DNA from: Phycisphaeraceae bacterium
Lineage (GTDB): Bacteria > Planctomycetota > Phycisphaerae > Phycisphaerales > UBA1924
Length of the DNA: 64,000 bases
NCBI GenBank assembly: GCA_019636625.1
Contig: JAHBXE010000001.1
Span: 372,001 to 436,000 of the forward strand
Direction: 5' to 3'
Below, piece by piece: positions 32,733 through 40,346 of the stretch (positions are counted from its first letter, which is position 1; every line of letters begins with the position of its first letter). A model generated the notes under the pieces. That model did no database searches. It had not been told where the DNA came from and saw only the letters and a program-made list of their open reading frames with translations. Made by a program: the position numbers and the translations under genes.

Positions 32733-33710
32733 ATGGACCAGACGCCCCAATCCCCCCCAAAGCACAGCCCCATCCCGCCCATGGTGTTCGGTGCGTGCAT
32801 GATTGTCGCCGCGGCGTTGAGCGGCGGAATGGTCTACTACGGCTCCAAGCTGGGCGATGCCGGGCGCCTGTTCATGGCCATCGGCGGGCTGGGGTTCATT
32901 GTCGTGTTCGCCATGGCGCCTATCGGCTTTCTGCTGGTGCTGCGGACGCGGGAGCGTGCACCATCCAACATGGAAGGTGGCGAGCTGGTGAGGTCAATTG
33001 AAAGGCTGGTGGAGCACGGCTCTCTCTCGGATGAGGCCCGGAGGGTCCTGTACCGCCGGCATGACCGCGAACTGCTCCGCAAGGCCATCCAGGAGGACAT
33101 CGCCGCGGAAGATTGGGATGCCGCCATGGTCCTCGTGAAGGAGCTGGCCGAGCGGTTTGGCTACCGCTCCGACGCCGAAGAGTTCCGTGCCAGGATCGAG
33201 CAGGCCCGGTTCGACACGGTCCAGCGCAAGGTCACCGAGGCGATCGCTCATCTTGACGATCTGATCGTCTCCCGACGCTGGGACCAGGCCGCGGTCGAGG
33301 CCGCCCGCATCGGTCGTCTCTACCCTGATTCACCCCGCGTTGAGGGCCTTCGCCACCGCGTCGAGCAGGCCCGGGTGCTGTACAAGTCCGATCTGGAACG
33401 GCGGTTCCTCCTCGCCGCGGAAGAAGACCGCATCGATGAAGCGATGGAGCTCCTTCGCGAGTTGGATGCGTATCTCACGGAAGACGAGGCCGGTCCGTAC
33501 CGAGAAGTCGCGCGCGGTGTGATCGGCAAAGCGAGGGACAACCTCGGCGTTCAGTTCAAGCTGGCGGTCCAGGACCGCCGCTGGGACCGTGCGGCTCATA
33601 TCGGCGAGCAGATCATCGAGCAGTTCCCAAACTCTCGCATGGCCCAGGAAGTTCGCGGTCTCCTCGATGGGATCCGCGCCAGAATCCGGCAGATGCCCGT
33701 CTCCCGCTGA
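32733..33710 (+). CDS. Membrane protein with tetratricopeptide-like helical domain
   Basis: 325 residues. Two N-terminal membrane segments (about residues 17-38 and 44-68) are followed by a long, charged, all-helical cytoplasmic part (residues 80-320) with repeated helical hairpins resembling tetratricopeptide repeats: WDAAMVLVKELAERFG, WDQAAVEAARIGRLYP, IDEAMELLRELDAYL and WDRAAHIGEQIIEQFP are four successive units with similar spacing. Such domains mediate protein interactions; the partner is unknown. A GAGAGGGTGAG tract precedes the ATG. It ends 21 bp from the convergent lspA. Confidence 0.72.
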   Translation: MDQTPQSPPKHSPIPPMVFGACMIVAAALSGGMVYYGSKLGDAGRLFMAIGGLGFIVVFAMAPIGFLLVLRTRERAPSNMEGGELVRSIERLVEHGSLSDEARRVLYRRHDRELLRKAIQEDIAAEDWDAAMVLVKELAERFGYRSDAEEFRARIEQARFDTVQRKVTEAIAHLDDLIVSRRWDQAAVEAARIGRLYPDSPRVEGLRHRVEQARVLYKSDLERRFLLAAEEDRIDEAMELLRELDAYLTEDEAGPYREVARGVIGKARDNLGVQFKLAVQDRRWDRAAHIGEQIIEQFPNSRMAQEVRGLLDGIRARIRQMPVSR

Positions 33711-33731
33711 TGCACGCGGCCAGAGATCGAA

Positions 33732-34388
33732 TCAACTCGCGTTGGGTCCGGGCTGGCTCTTGTTCGACTTGCCTTGACGCCAGAGGAACCACATCAGCAT
33801 GGCAATCCCGATGAGAAGCCACAGGTCGGCAACGTTCGAGACGTAAGGCCAGACCTCCCGCCCACCGGAGAGCGGCATCGTCCATCCAAACGGCAGCAGC
33901 ACACCCGGCAGGGGGTGGATGAAGTCCCGCACGCACCCGTAGGCCAGACGGTCGTAGAGGTTTCCGAGTCCACCGGATACAAGAAGCCCGATCCCGACAT
34001 GCGCCCAAGCATCGCGGCTCCGGGTCCAGGCACCAAACATCCAGACCGCCAGCAGCAGTGCCGCGACGGTAAACGCGACAAAGAACCATCGCTTGCCTGC
34101 CCCGATGCCGAACACGGCGCCCGGGTTGAGCACCAGGGTGAAGTCAAGCAGGTTTGGAACGATCGGCACCGGTTTGACGTCCGGCGGGATCAGCCGGCTC
34201 AGGCTCTCGCCCTTGGCCTGTGCGGCGAGCACGGCATCACGATCGACCGCGACGGGTTGAGGGCCGATCTCGCGAAACGCGATCCACTTGCTGAAGAGGT
34301 CGGACGAAAGGCCCAGGAACACCACGATGATCAGGACAGACCACGCCCTCCGGCTGCGAATGGCACTGTCGCGGCGGGGTGGCGTCAT
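33732..34388 (-). CDS. lspA: Lipoprotein signal peptidase LspA
   Basis: 218 residues, four membrane segments. It cleaves prolipoprotein signal peptides after lipidation at the inner membrane. The catalytic aspartates are Asp155 (CVRDF) and Asp188 (NVADLW), with GLGNLYDRLAYG before the first. A loop of about 35 residues between the first segment and LDFTLVLNPGAVFG (residues 42-77) is longer than in E. coli. Its ATG overlaps the stop of the DksA-like gene as ATGA, indicating coupled translation. Predicted lipoproteins in this window (14652-15266, possibly others) are potential substrates. Confidence 0.92.
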   Translation of the reverse strand: MTPPRRDSAIRSRRAWSVLIIVVFLGLSSDLFSKWIAFREIGPQPVAVDRDAVLAAQAKGESLSRLIPPDVKPVPIVPNLLDFTLVLNPGAVFGIGAGKRWFFVAFTVAALLLAVWMFGAWTRSRDAWAHVGIGLLVSGGLGNLYDRLAYGCVRDFIHPLPGVLLPFGWTMPLSGGREVWPYVSNVADLWLLIGIAMLMWFLWRQGKSNKSQPGPNAS

Positions 34389-35194
34389 AGCATCGTCGAG
34401 CGACGCTCAATCTCCCGGGCTGCCTCGATCGAGTAGCGGGCCCAAGGCAGTTCCTCCAACCGCTCCGCCCGGATCGGCTTCCCGGTCAACTCGCAAATCC
34501 CGTACGTTCCTTTCTCGATCCGCACCAGCGCATCATCGATTTCCTTGATCAACCGACGATCCGCGGCGGCGAGGTCCAGGGACAGCGACTGCCCGTACAC
34601 GTCCGATCCCTGCTCCGCCATGTGCTGGGGCAGGTGGGACAAGGAACCGGAACTGCCCTTGAGGGCTTCGGTTTCCATGGTCGAAACGTCGCCCACCAGT
34701 TCAGCCCTCTTGCGCAGTAGGATGGCCTTGAACTTGGCCAGCTCTCGCTTATCGAAGGGAGACTTCTTTGGCTTGCCGTCTGTCATCCCGATGTGCTTGG
34801 GCTTCGGGGCGTTTGGGCCGGAAGCGATCAAGGGCTTACGGACAACTCCGGGCTTGATGAGCGGCGAACCGAGCATCGGCATGGTGATCGCCGATGGCTT
34901 GGCCGCGGGCTTCTTGGCCGGCTTCGGGGTGACAATCGTGATCCCCTTCCGGTTCGAGGCAGCCTTCTTGGGATCCGTTGCCGCGGCCGGAGGAGGTGTC
35001 GCCTTCGCGGGAGCTTTCGCAGCGGGTTTGGGAGCTCCCTTCGCCGCCGGCTTGGCTGCGGGCTTTGTAGGGGCCTTGGGAGCCGGCTTGGATGACTTGG
35101 CAGGCGTCTTGGTCGCAGGCGGGGTCTTGGAGCCCTTGCCGGCAGTCTTCGCCGCGGCCTTGGCGGCCGGCTTCTTGACGCTAGGCTTGGGCAC
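34385..35194 (-). CDS. TraR/DksA-like protein with degenerate zinc finger and histone H1-like tail
   Basis: 269 residues. Residues 1-100 are rich in Lys, Ala and Pro with repeats such as AAKPAAKGAPKPAAK, like histone H1 or AlgP-type DNA-binding tails. A DksA-type coiled-coil then starts near residue 150 (KFKAILLRKRAELVGD) and leads into the finger region at about 225-255: YGICELTGKPIRAERLEELP keeps one cysteine where DksA has a C4 zinc site, and ARYSIEAA lacks the second pair. Zinc binding is therefore unlikely. DksA-family proteins bind RNA polymerase through its secondary channel. The GTG start has GGGAGG 8 bp upstream. Four-base overlap with lspA. Confidence 0.85.
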   Translation of the reverse strand: MPKPSVKKPAAKAAAKTAGKGSKTPPATKTPAKSSKPAPKAPTKPAAKPAAKGAPKPAAKAPAKATPPPAAATDPKKAASNRKGITIVTPKPAKKPAAKPSAITMPMLGSPLIKPGVVRKPLIASGPNAPKPKHIGMTDGKPKKSPFDKRELAKFKAILLRKRAELVGDVSTMETEALKGSSGSLSHLPQHMAEQGSDVYGQSLSLDLAAADRRLIKEIDDALVRIEKGTYGICELTGKPIRAERLEELPWARYSIEAAREIERRSTML

Positions 35195-35364
35195 GATCGA
35201 ACCCTCCCGTCAGCACCTGTTCGGTTTCTGCTCGTGCGAGCAGACCCTTGCCGAAAAGGTGCCAACAGTAGGTCGGAGCACCGTTCAGGTCAAAGAGCCA
35301 TTCGGCCCGCGGCAAGTCGTCCCAGGACGGAGATCGGTGATTACCCGTTCGGGCAGCGCGTTGC

Positions 35365-36435
35365 TCACCTGGCCTCGGCGGCGACTGCCTCTTCCAGCGT
35401 CTCCTGAAACGCCCCCAACTTGCGGAATCGCTCGTAGCGGCGGGCAATCAGGTCATCGCCGGAAACACCCTTCAAGGTGCCGAGCTGCGAGACGATCCAC
35501 GCCTTCAGAAGGTCGGCGGCGGCTGCGGGATTCCGGTGGGCGCCCCCAACCGGTTCCTGAACGACGTCGTCCACAATCCCCAGCCCTAGGTTATCCCGAG
35601 CCGTGAGTTTGAGCGCCCTGGCCGCGGCGGTATTCGTTTGTTCGTTCGCTGTCTTCCAGAGAATCGCAGCGCAACCCTCCGGGCTGATCACCGAGTACCA
35701 GGCGTTTTGCATCATCGCGACTCGGTCTGCCACGGCGATCCCCAGCGCACCCCCGGAGCCGCCCTCTCCAATCACGACAGAGATGATCGGTGTCTTCAGG
35801 CGGCTCATCTCCCGGAGGTTCACGGCGATGGCTTCCGCCTGGCCCCGTTGTTCCGCGCCAAGCCCCGGGTACGCCCCCGGCGTATCCACCAGCGTCACGA
35901 TGGGCACGCCGAACTTCTCGGCCATCTGCATTTTCGCCAGGGCCTTGCGGTACCCCTCCGGGTGGGCGCAGCCGAAGTGGCAGGCGATCTTTTCCTGGGT
36001 TGTCCGGCCCTTGTGGTGCCCGACCACCAACACTTTGAACGAGTCGATCCGTGCAAATCCCGTCACGATCGCCGGGTCGTCCCCGAACCGCCGGTCTCCG
36101 TGCAACTCGCAGAAGTCCTTGCACATGAACTGGATGTAGTCCCGCGTCTGCGGCCGTTGCGGATGGCGGGCCACCCGAACCGTGTCCCACGGTGAGAGGT
36201 TGTCGTAGAGCTTCCGGGTCGTTTCCGATAGTTTCGCCTTGAGGGATTCGATATGCCCAGGCAAGTCCGCCGCGGGCACGGCATCGATTTCGTCAAGATT
36301 CGCCACGACGCCCGGCGGCACACCCACAATCTCCGTCCCGGCGCTGGCCGCCTTGAGACGCGCTTCCGCGGCCTCAATCTGCTGCTCCAAGTCGCGGATC
36401 GGGCGTTCGAAGTCGAGTTGATAAAAACTGGACAT
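35365..36435 (-). CDS. accA: Acetyl-CoA carboxylase carboxyltransferase subunit alpha
   Basis: 356 residues. It forms the carboxyltransferase with AccD and transfers CO2 from biotin-BCCP to acetyl-CoA in fatty acid synthesis. The N-terminal helix begins MSSFYQLDFERPIRDLE; family motifs are CKDFCELHGDRRFGDDPAIV, LVDTPGAYPGLGAEQRGQ (split) and GEGGSGGALGI in the crotonase-like core. It is about 35 residues longer than the E. coli protein. No accD, accB or accC is adjacent. The chosen ATG lies 7 bp from TATGCT (36443-36448, minus strand) without a Shine-Dalgarno sequence; an in-frame ATG four codons upstream overlaps this hexamer. Confidence 0.94.
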   Translation of the reverse strand: MSSFYQLDFERPIRDLEQQIEAAEARLKAASAGTEIVGVPPGVVANLDEIDAVPAADLPGHIESLKAKLSETTRKLYDNLSPWDTVRVARHPQRPQTRDYIQFMCKDFCELHGDRRFGDDPAIVTGFARIDSFKVLVVGHHKGRTTQEKIACHFGCAHPEGYRKALAKMQMAEKFGVPIVTLVDTPGAYPGLGAEQRGQAEAIAVNLREMSRLKTPIISVVIGEGGSGGALGIAVADRVAMMQNAWYSVISPEGCAAILWKTANEQTNTAAARALKLTARDNLGLGIVDDVVQEPVGGAHRNPAAAADLLKAWIVSQLGTLKGVSGDDLIARRYERFRKLGAFQETLEEAVAAEAR

Positions 36436-36442
36436 GGTCAAA

Positions 36443-36477
36443 AGCATACGGCCGTCCGGCCGCTCACGTCATAGGCT
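36443..36477. promoter_or_regulatory. Divergent leaderless promoter region of accA and proC
   Basis: The 48 bp between the accA and proC start codons hold TATGCT on the minus strand (36443-36448) and TAGGCT on the plus strand (36472-36477), 7 and 6 bp from their respective start codons. Neither gene has a Shine-Dalgarno sequence. Confidence 0.5.
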
Positions 36478-36483
36478 CTCCCC

Positions 36484-37305
36484 ATGGACCCTTTCCGCGT
36501 CGCGATCGTTGGTGGTGGGAATATGGGTAACGCGGTAGCCCAAGCTCTCGGGCGTTCGGGCGGCTTGCTGGGCGTCGACCGAGACAGGCTCGTCGTGGCC
36601 GAGCCGGACACGACGAAGCACGAGGAGCTGCGAAGCGCGGCCAAGATCGTCGGCACCGCTCGCGAGGCGATCGCGCAACTGGCCATTGATGGAGTGATCG
36701 TCCTTGCCGTGAAGCCGCAGGTGTTTCCTTCCGTGAGTCCCGACATCCGCGACATCGTCGGTAACCGACTGGTGATCTCTGTGATGGCGGGGATCTTGGC
36801 CCAATCGGTGCAGCGAGATCTCGGAGGCCATTGCCGAGTGGTTCGCGCGATGCCCAATCTTCCCGTGACGCTCGGCCGCGGCGTGACCGGAATCAGCGCA
36901 GGGCCTGGCGCTTCAAGTGCGGACTTGGAAGTTGCGCAAGGGATTTTCGGGGCCATGGGCCTCTGCGAGGAGATCCCGGAGTCGTTGATGGACGCCATAA
37001 CCGCCGTCGCCAGCAGCGGGCCGGCGTACGTCTTCTATCTGGCGGAAGCCATGATCGCCGCGGCGATCCGCACGGGGTTCAGTTCGGACCAAGCAAACAA
37101 GCTGGTACGGGCCACGATCGACGGCGCGGCGGCGATGCTGATGCAGGACACCTCTTCGCCAGAAGAGATGCGCCGCCGCATCACGAGCAAGGGGGGCACG
37201 ACACAGGCGGCGACGGAGGTTCTGGATGCCGCGGGCGTCAAGGAATCCATTGCCAAGGCGGTCGAGGCAGCCCGAAACCGAGGACGCGAGCTGTCCCGTG
37301 GCTAG
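36484..37305 (+). CDS. proC: Pyrroline-5-carboxylate reductase ProC
   Basis: 273 residues, catalysing the last step of proline synthesis with NAD(P)H. The Rossmann motif GGGNMG is at residues 10-15; the dimerisation and catalytic domain carries AVASSGPAYVFYLAEAM and the C-terminal SKGGTTQAATEVLDAAGV, the family signature. The arrangement is divergent from accA and convergent with an ABC permease gene (4-bp gap). TAGGCT at 36472-36477 lies 6 bp from the ATG and there is no Shine-Dalgarno sequence. Its substrate is the intermediate produced by PutA, encoded 22 kb away. Confidence 0.94.
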   Translation: MDPFRVAIVGGGNMGNAVAQALGRSGGLLGVDRDRLVVAEPDTTKHEELRSAAKIVGTAREAIAQLAIDGVIVLAVKPQVFPSVSPDIRDIVGNRLVISVMAGILAQSVQRDLGGHCRVVRAMPNLPVTLGRGVTGISAGPGASSADLEVAQGIFGAMGLCEEIPESLMDAITAVASSGPAYVFYLAEAMIAAAIRTGFSSDQANKLVRATIDGAAAMLMQDTSSPEEMRRRITSKGGTTQAATEVLDAAGVKESIAKAVEAARNRGRELSRG

Positions 37306-37309
37306 GTCG

Positions 37310-38449
37310 TCAGAAGTCGCGTCGGCAGAAGAACCAGACGAGCAAGCCAACCAGCGCGACTTCAAAGCCGATGGACGTTCCCAGCACCCAGAATATGGTG
37401 CGGGATCGTCGTTCTTGTTCGAGCCGAACCATGAGCTGCTTCTGGCTGATCCGGACATCGTCCTGTGAGCGAGGGCCCGGTGCGGGCATGTCATCTCCAC
37501 CGAGGAACTGCTCCTGTTCCTTGGTTGTCAAGAGGTAGCGGTTCAGCAGCCCGACGGTCTCTTTCGTCTTCGGGAGCACGGTCATTACTCCGTACATGAT
37601 CGCGTGCCCTCGTACCAGCATCTTGCTGTCGGCCTTGGTCCGATCGAGTTGCTCCTGACGCCTCTGCATCGATGTTTCGTTCACGTGCAGCACGGCGGGA
37701 TCGACTTCTCGCCCGTCGGCCTTTGCCTGCTGCTCGCTCTGCTCACGCTGCGCCTTGAGCGCCTCGATCATCGCGACAAGCCGCTCCTGCCGGAGTTCGT
37801 TGGTCGTCTTGAAGGTCAGGAAAACCTGTTCCCCCGAGTGGACAAGGAAGATCAGGACCCAGAAGCCGATGGTGATAAGAACCGAGGCGATGGTGGACCG
37901 CGTGACCAGCCCCACCAGGGCGCAGAAGCAGTACAAGTAACTGAAAAACAACACGACGATCGGAACGGCAAGGAACAGCGACGCATCCCAGGCGCCGGCG
38001 CGGATTCCGATCACCAGGAAGCAGGCCACGCAGAACACGCCGACCTGCAACGCCGCGAACGTCAGCCCCGTGAGGTACTTGGTCAGGATGAGCCGCATCC
38101 GGGAGATCGGTTTGGAGAGAGAAAGCTCGATCGCTCCGCCGGAGACGAACTCCGGGATGATGCTTGCTGTCGACACCAGCGCGAGAATCGTTGCCGCCCA
38201 GGTGAGCCAGATGGGAATGGCCAGCGTGGCAAAGACAAACCGGTAGAACACCACCGGCTTCATCACCTTTGAGTTGATCGTCGCATCGTCGAAGGTCCAC
38301 CAGAGCATGGTCCAGCCGCGCTCGTTGATGCCGACGGCGCCCACGGCACCAACCACCAGCGCGCTGATCGCCAGGGTGATCCAGAACAGCTTCTTGGCGT
38401 TGAGTTCCCGGTACGCGTCGATGAACAGGGCGAGCGTCTGTCGGATCAT
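37310..38449 (-). CDS. ABC-2 type transporter permease
   Basis: 379 residues with about six membrane segments: one near residues 20-42, a group between about 75 and 220, and a C-terminal one at about 350-372. A long charged soluble region between about residues 225 and 345 (rich in Gln, Glu, Arg) separates the last segment. The overall pattern fits ABC-2 permeases, exporters encoded next to an ATPase. Its ATG overlaps the ATPase stop codon by 4 bp (ATGA), so the two are coupled. Substrate unknown. A GldF/NosY-like exporter role is possible. Confidence 0.85.
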   Translation of the reverse strand: MIRQTLALFIDAYRELNAKKLFWITLAISALVVGAVGAVGINERGWTMLWWTFDDATINSKVMKPVVFYRFVFATLAIPIWLTWAATILALVSTASIIPEFVSGGAIELSLSKPISRMRLILTKYLTGLTFAALQVGVFCVACFLVIGIRAGAWDASLFLAVPIVVLFFSYLYCFCALVGLVTRSTIASVLITIGFWVLIFLVHSGEQVFLTFKTTNELRQERLVAMIEALKAQREQSEQQAKADGREVDPAVLHVNETSMQRRQEQLDRTKADSKMLVRGHAIMYGVMTVLPKTKETVGLLNRYLLTTKEQEQFLGGDDMPAPGPRSQDDVRISQKQLMVRLEQERRSRTIFWVLGTSIGFEVALVGLLVWFFCRRDF

Positions 38450-39576
38450 GGGTTCGCCCCCTTCTTCGAAACGTTCGGCGGTGGGGCCGCTCCCGGGGCC
38501 AGTACCTCACCGGACGTCGGATCCGTCACCGCTTTCATGAAGAGATCCTCGAGGCTCGGCCGGTGCGGTCGCACCGATTTGATCACCACCCCTCTTGATC
38601 GCAGCGCATCGATGATCGGCTGCACGACCTGTGCATCGGTGGATGCGACCCGGATGAATGGCCCATTGGCCTCCACCGCCTCTCCCGTTCTCAACGACCC
38701 GCGCCAGCCGACTCGCTTCACCATCGCGTTGTCGTTCCCGGATGGTCCCATGAGAAGCGGCTGCCCATCCCCGATCCACTGCACGGGCAGCGCCCGCACG
38801 GTCGACTCGTCCACGGTCCGATCGACGTTTCCGCTCACGCCCACCTCGATGTCGTAGCGCTGCTGGTCGCGTGTCAGCTCATCGATCGTCCCCTGCGACG
38901 ACACCTTCCCTTGAACCAGGATGGCCACCCGATCGCAGACCATTTCGAGTTCGCTGAGCAGGTGGCTGTTGATGAACACCGTTCGACCGTCTTCCTTGAT
39001 GCGAGCCAGAATGTTCCGGATGTCCCGCCGACCGACCGGATCGACCCCGTCCGTCGGCTCATCCAGCAGCACGAGGTCCGGGTCGTTGATAAGGGCCTGC
39101 GCGACGCCGATCCGCTGCCGCATTCCCTTCGAGTAGCTTTTCACCCGCTTCCGAGCCCACGCCGTCATTCCCACCAGTTCAAGAAGCTCCCCTGTCCGGC
39201 GCCGGCGCTCCCGGCGGGGCACATTCGCCATGGCTCCGTAGAAGTCGATCACCTGCGCCCCGGTGAGATACTCCGCGAAGCGGTGGTGTTCGGGCAGGTA
39301 CCCGACGCGCCCGAGTGTGGCCTTATGCCCGACCGGCATCCCGAGCATCGTCCCCGTGCACCTGCTCGGCCGGATGACGGTCATCAGGATCTTCACCAAG
39401 GTGCTCTTGCCGGCACCGTTGGGCCCGAGAAGGCCGAAGATCTCACCCCGCACAACTTGCATGTTGATGCCGCGCAGCGCCTGTACCTTGCCCCGGTAGG
39501 TCTTGGCGACCTCGTGCAGGTCGATCGCCAGGTTCGCTTCCGCCAGTCGGTTCGGCTGAATGGTCAGCGTGCTCAC
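38446..39576 (-). CDS. ABC transporter ATP-binding protein
   Basis: 376 residues. The nucleotide-binding domain has Walker A GPNGAGKST (51-59), signature SYSKGMRQR (147-155), Walker B LVLLDEP (168-174), D-loop GVDP and the switch histidine in NSHLLSELE. The C-terminal 150 residues form the accessory region common in ABC-2 exporter ATPases. It pairs with the overlapping permease. The GTG at 39576 was chosen for the GGGAG 7 bp upstream; a TTG at 39594 and a GTG at 39588 are alternatives. It most resembles ATPases of GldA/NosF-type exporters. Substrate unknown. Confidence 0.88.
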   Translation of the reverse strand: MSTLTIQPNRLAEANLAIDLHEVAKTYRGKVQALRGINMQVVRGEIFGLLGPNGAGKSTLVKILMTVIRPSRCTGTMLGMPVGHKATLGRVGYLPEHHRFAEYLTGAQVIDFYGAMANVPRRERRRRTGELLELVGMTAWARKRVKSYSKGMRQRIGVAQALINDPDLVLLDEPTDGVDPVGRRDIRNILARIKEDGRTVFINSHLLSELEMVCDRVAILVQGKVSSQGTIDELTRDQQRYDIEVGVSGNVDRTVDESTVRALPVQWIGDGQPLLMGPSGNDNAMVKRVGWRGSLRTGEAVEANGPFIRVASTDAQVVQPIIDALRSRGVVIKSVRPHRPSLEDLFMKAVTDPTSGEVLAPGAAPPPNVSKKGANP

Positions 39577-39692
39577 TTCAACTCCCACGGTCAACGGCCA
39601 GGAGAGGCGTCGCGAATGGCTGGGGTGGACGCAGGTCGGAAGGCAGAGTCACTCCCGCTGTTCTGATCTGCGTTCATCCTCGCCATCTGCAC

Positions 39693-40334
39693 CTACAACT
39701 TCCTCGCCACAATATGGAACACATGCCAGTGCTTCGGATTCCGTACCTCTGGCGTTTCATCTTTTTCTTCAACCTTGAACTGCTCAAGCTCGAACCCGGC
39801 GAACAGGCGTCGGGCTTCGTCTTCCGATTGATGGCTTCGATCAGGAAGCACCGCCCAAGAGTCGCGATCGCCGAACAGTTGCCCGGCGAACCGCCCGCCC
39901 GGCCGAATCGCCGCCACGATTCGCCCCCACAGCGTCGGAAAGTCCCGAGGCTCGCAGAACGGCAGCGCGAAGCTCGCGTTCACCAGGTCACACGCGGGAA
40001 TCCGGGTATCGGCAAACGACACTTCTTCCGTTGTGAGCCGGTCGCGCTGGTCCTGGGGCACGCGGGGCCAGAGGTGCTTGAATGCCTCGGGATGCCCGTC
40101 CGTCGCGACCACCCGCCACCCGCGCCTCAGCAGTTCCAGCGTGTCACGCCCCTCACCCGCCCCGAGATCGACCGCCAAGCCAGTTTTCTGCCCCTCCCTC
40201 TCAAACGCCTCCAACGCCGCCACCAGCGTCTCCCGCGGTGGCTTTCCGAGCACTGCCCCGAAGTACCCCGGCCAATCCCTGACCGCGGCGAAGTCCTGGG
40301 CTCGAAGCGGGGGCTTGGGTGATTGCTCTGCCAT
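39693..40334 (-). CDS. Class I SAM-dependent methyltransferase
   Basis: 213 residues. Motif I is AVDLGAGEGRDTLELL (residues 54-69) and motif II VVATDGHPEA; NASFALPFCEP is the motif IV region, with a C-terminal strand pair ending HVFHIVARKL. It resembles the TehB/class I group of small-molecule methyltransferases. Acceptor unknown. Its start codon is only 12 bp from that of the divergent ubiD gene, and ubiD's TACTGT hexamer overlaps this gene's ATG. A TACATT on the minus strand (40346-40351) is a possible -10 element for this gene, overlapping the ubiD start codon. Confidence 0.8.
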   Translation of the reverse strand: MAEQSPKPPLRAQDFAAVRDWPGYFGAVLGKPPRETLVAALEAFEREGQKTGLAVDLGAGEGRDTLELLRRGWRVVATDGHPEAFKHLWPRVPQDQRDRLTTEEVSFADTRIPACDLVNASFALPFCEPRDFPTLWGRIVAAIRPGGRFAGQLFGDRDSWAVLPDRSHQSEDEARRLFAGFELEQFKVEEKDETPEVRNPKHWHVFHIVARKL

Positions 40335-40346
40335 ACTGTGCCACCA

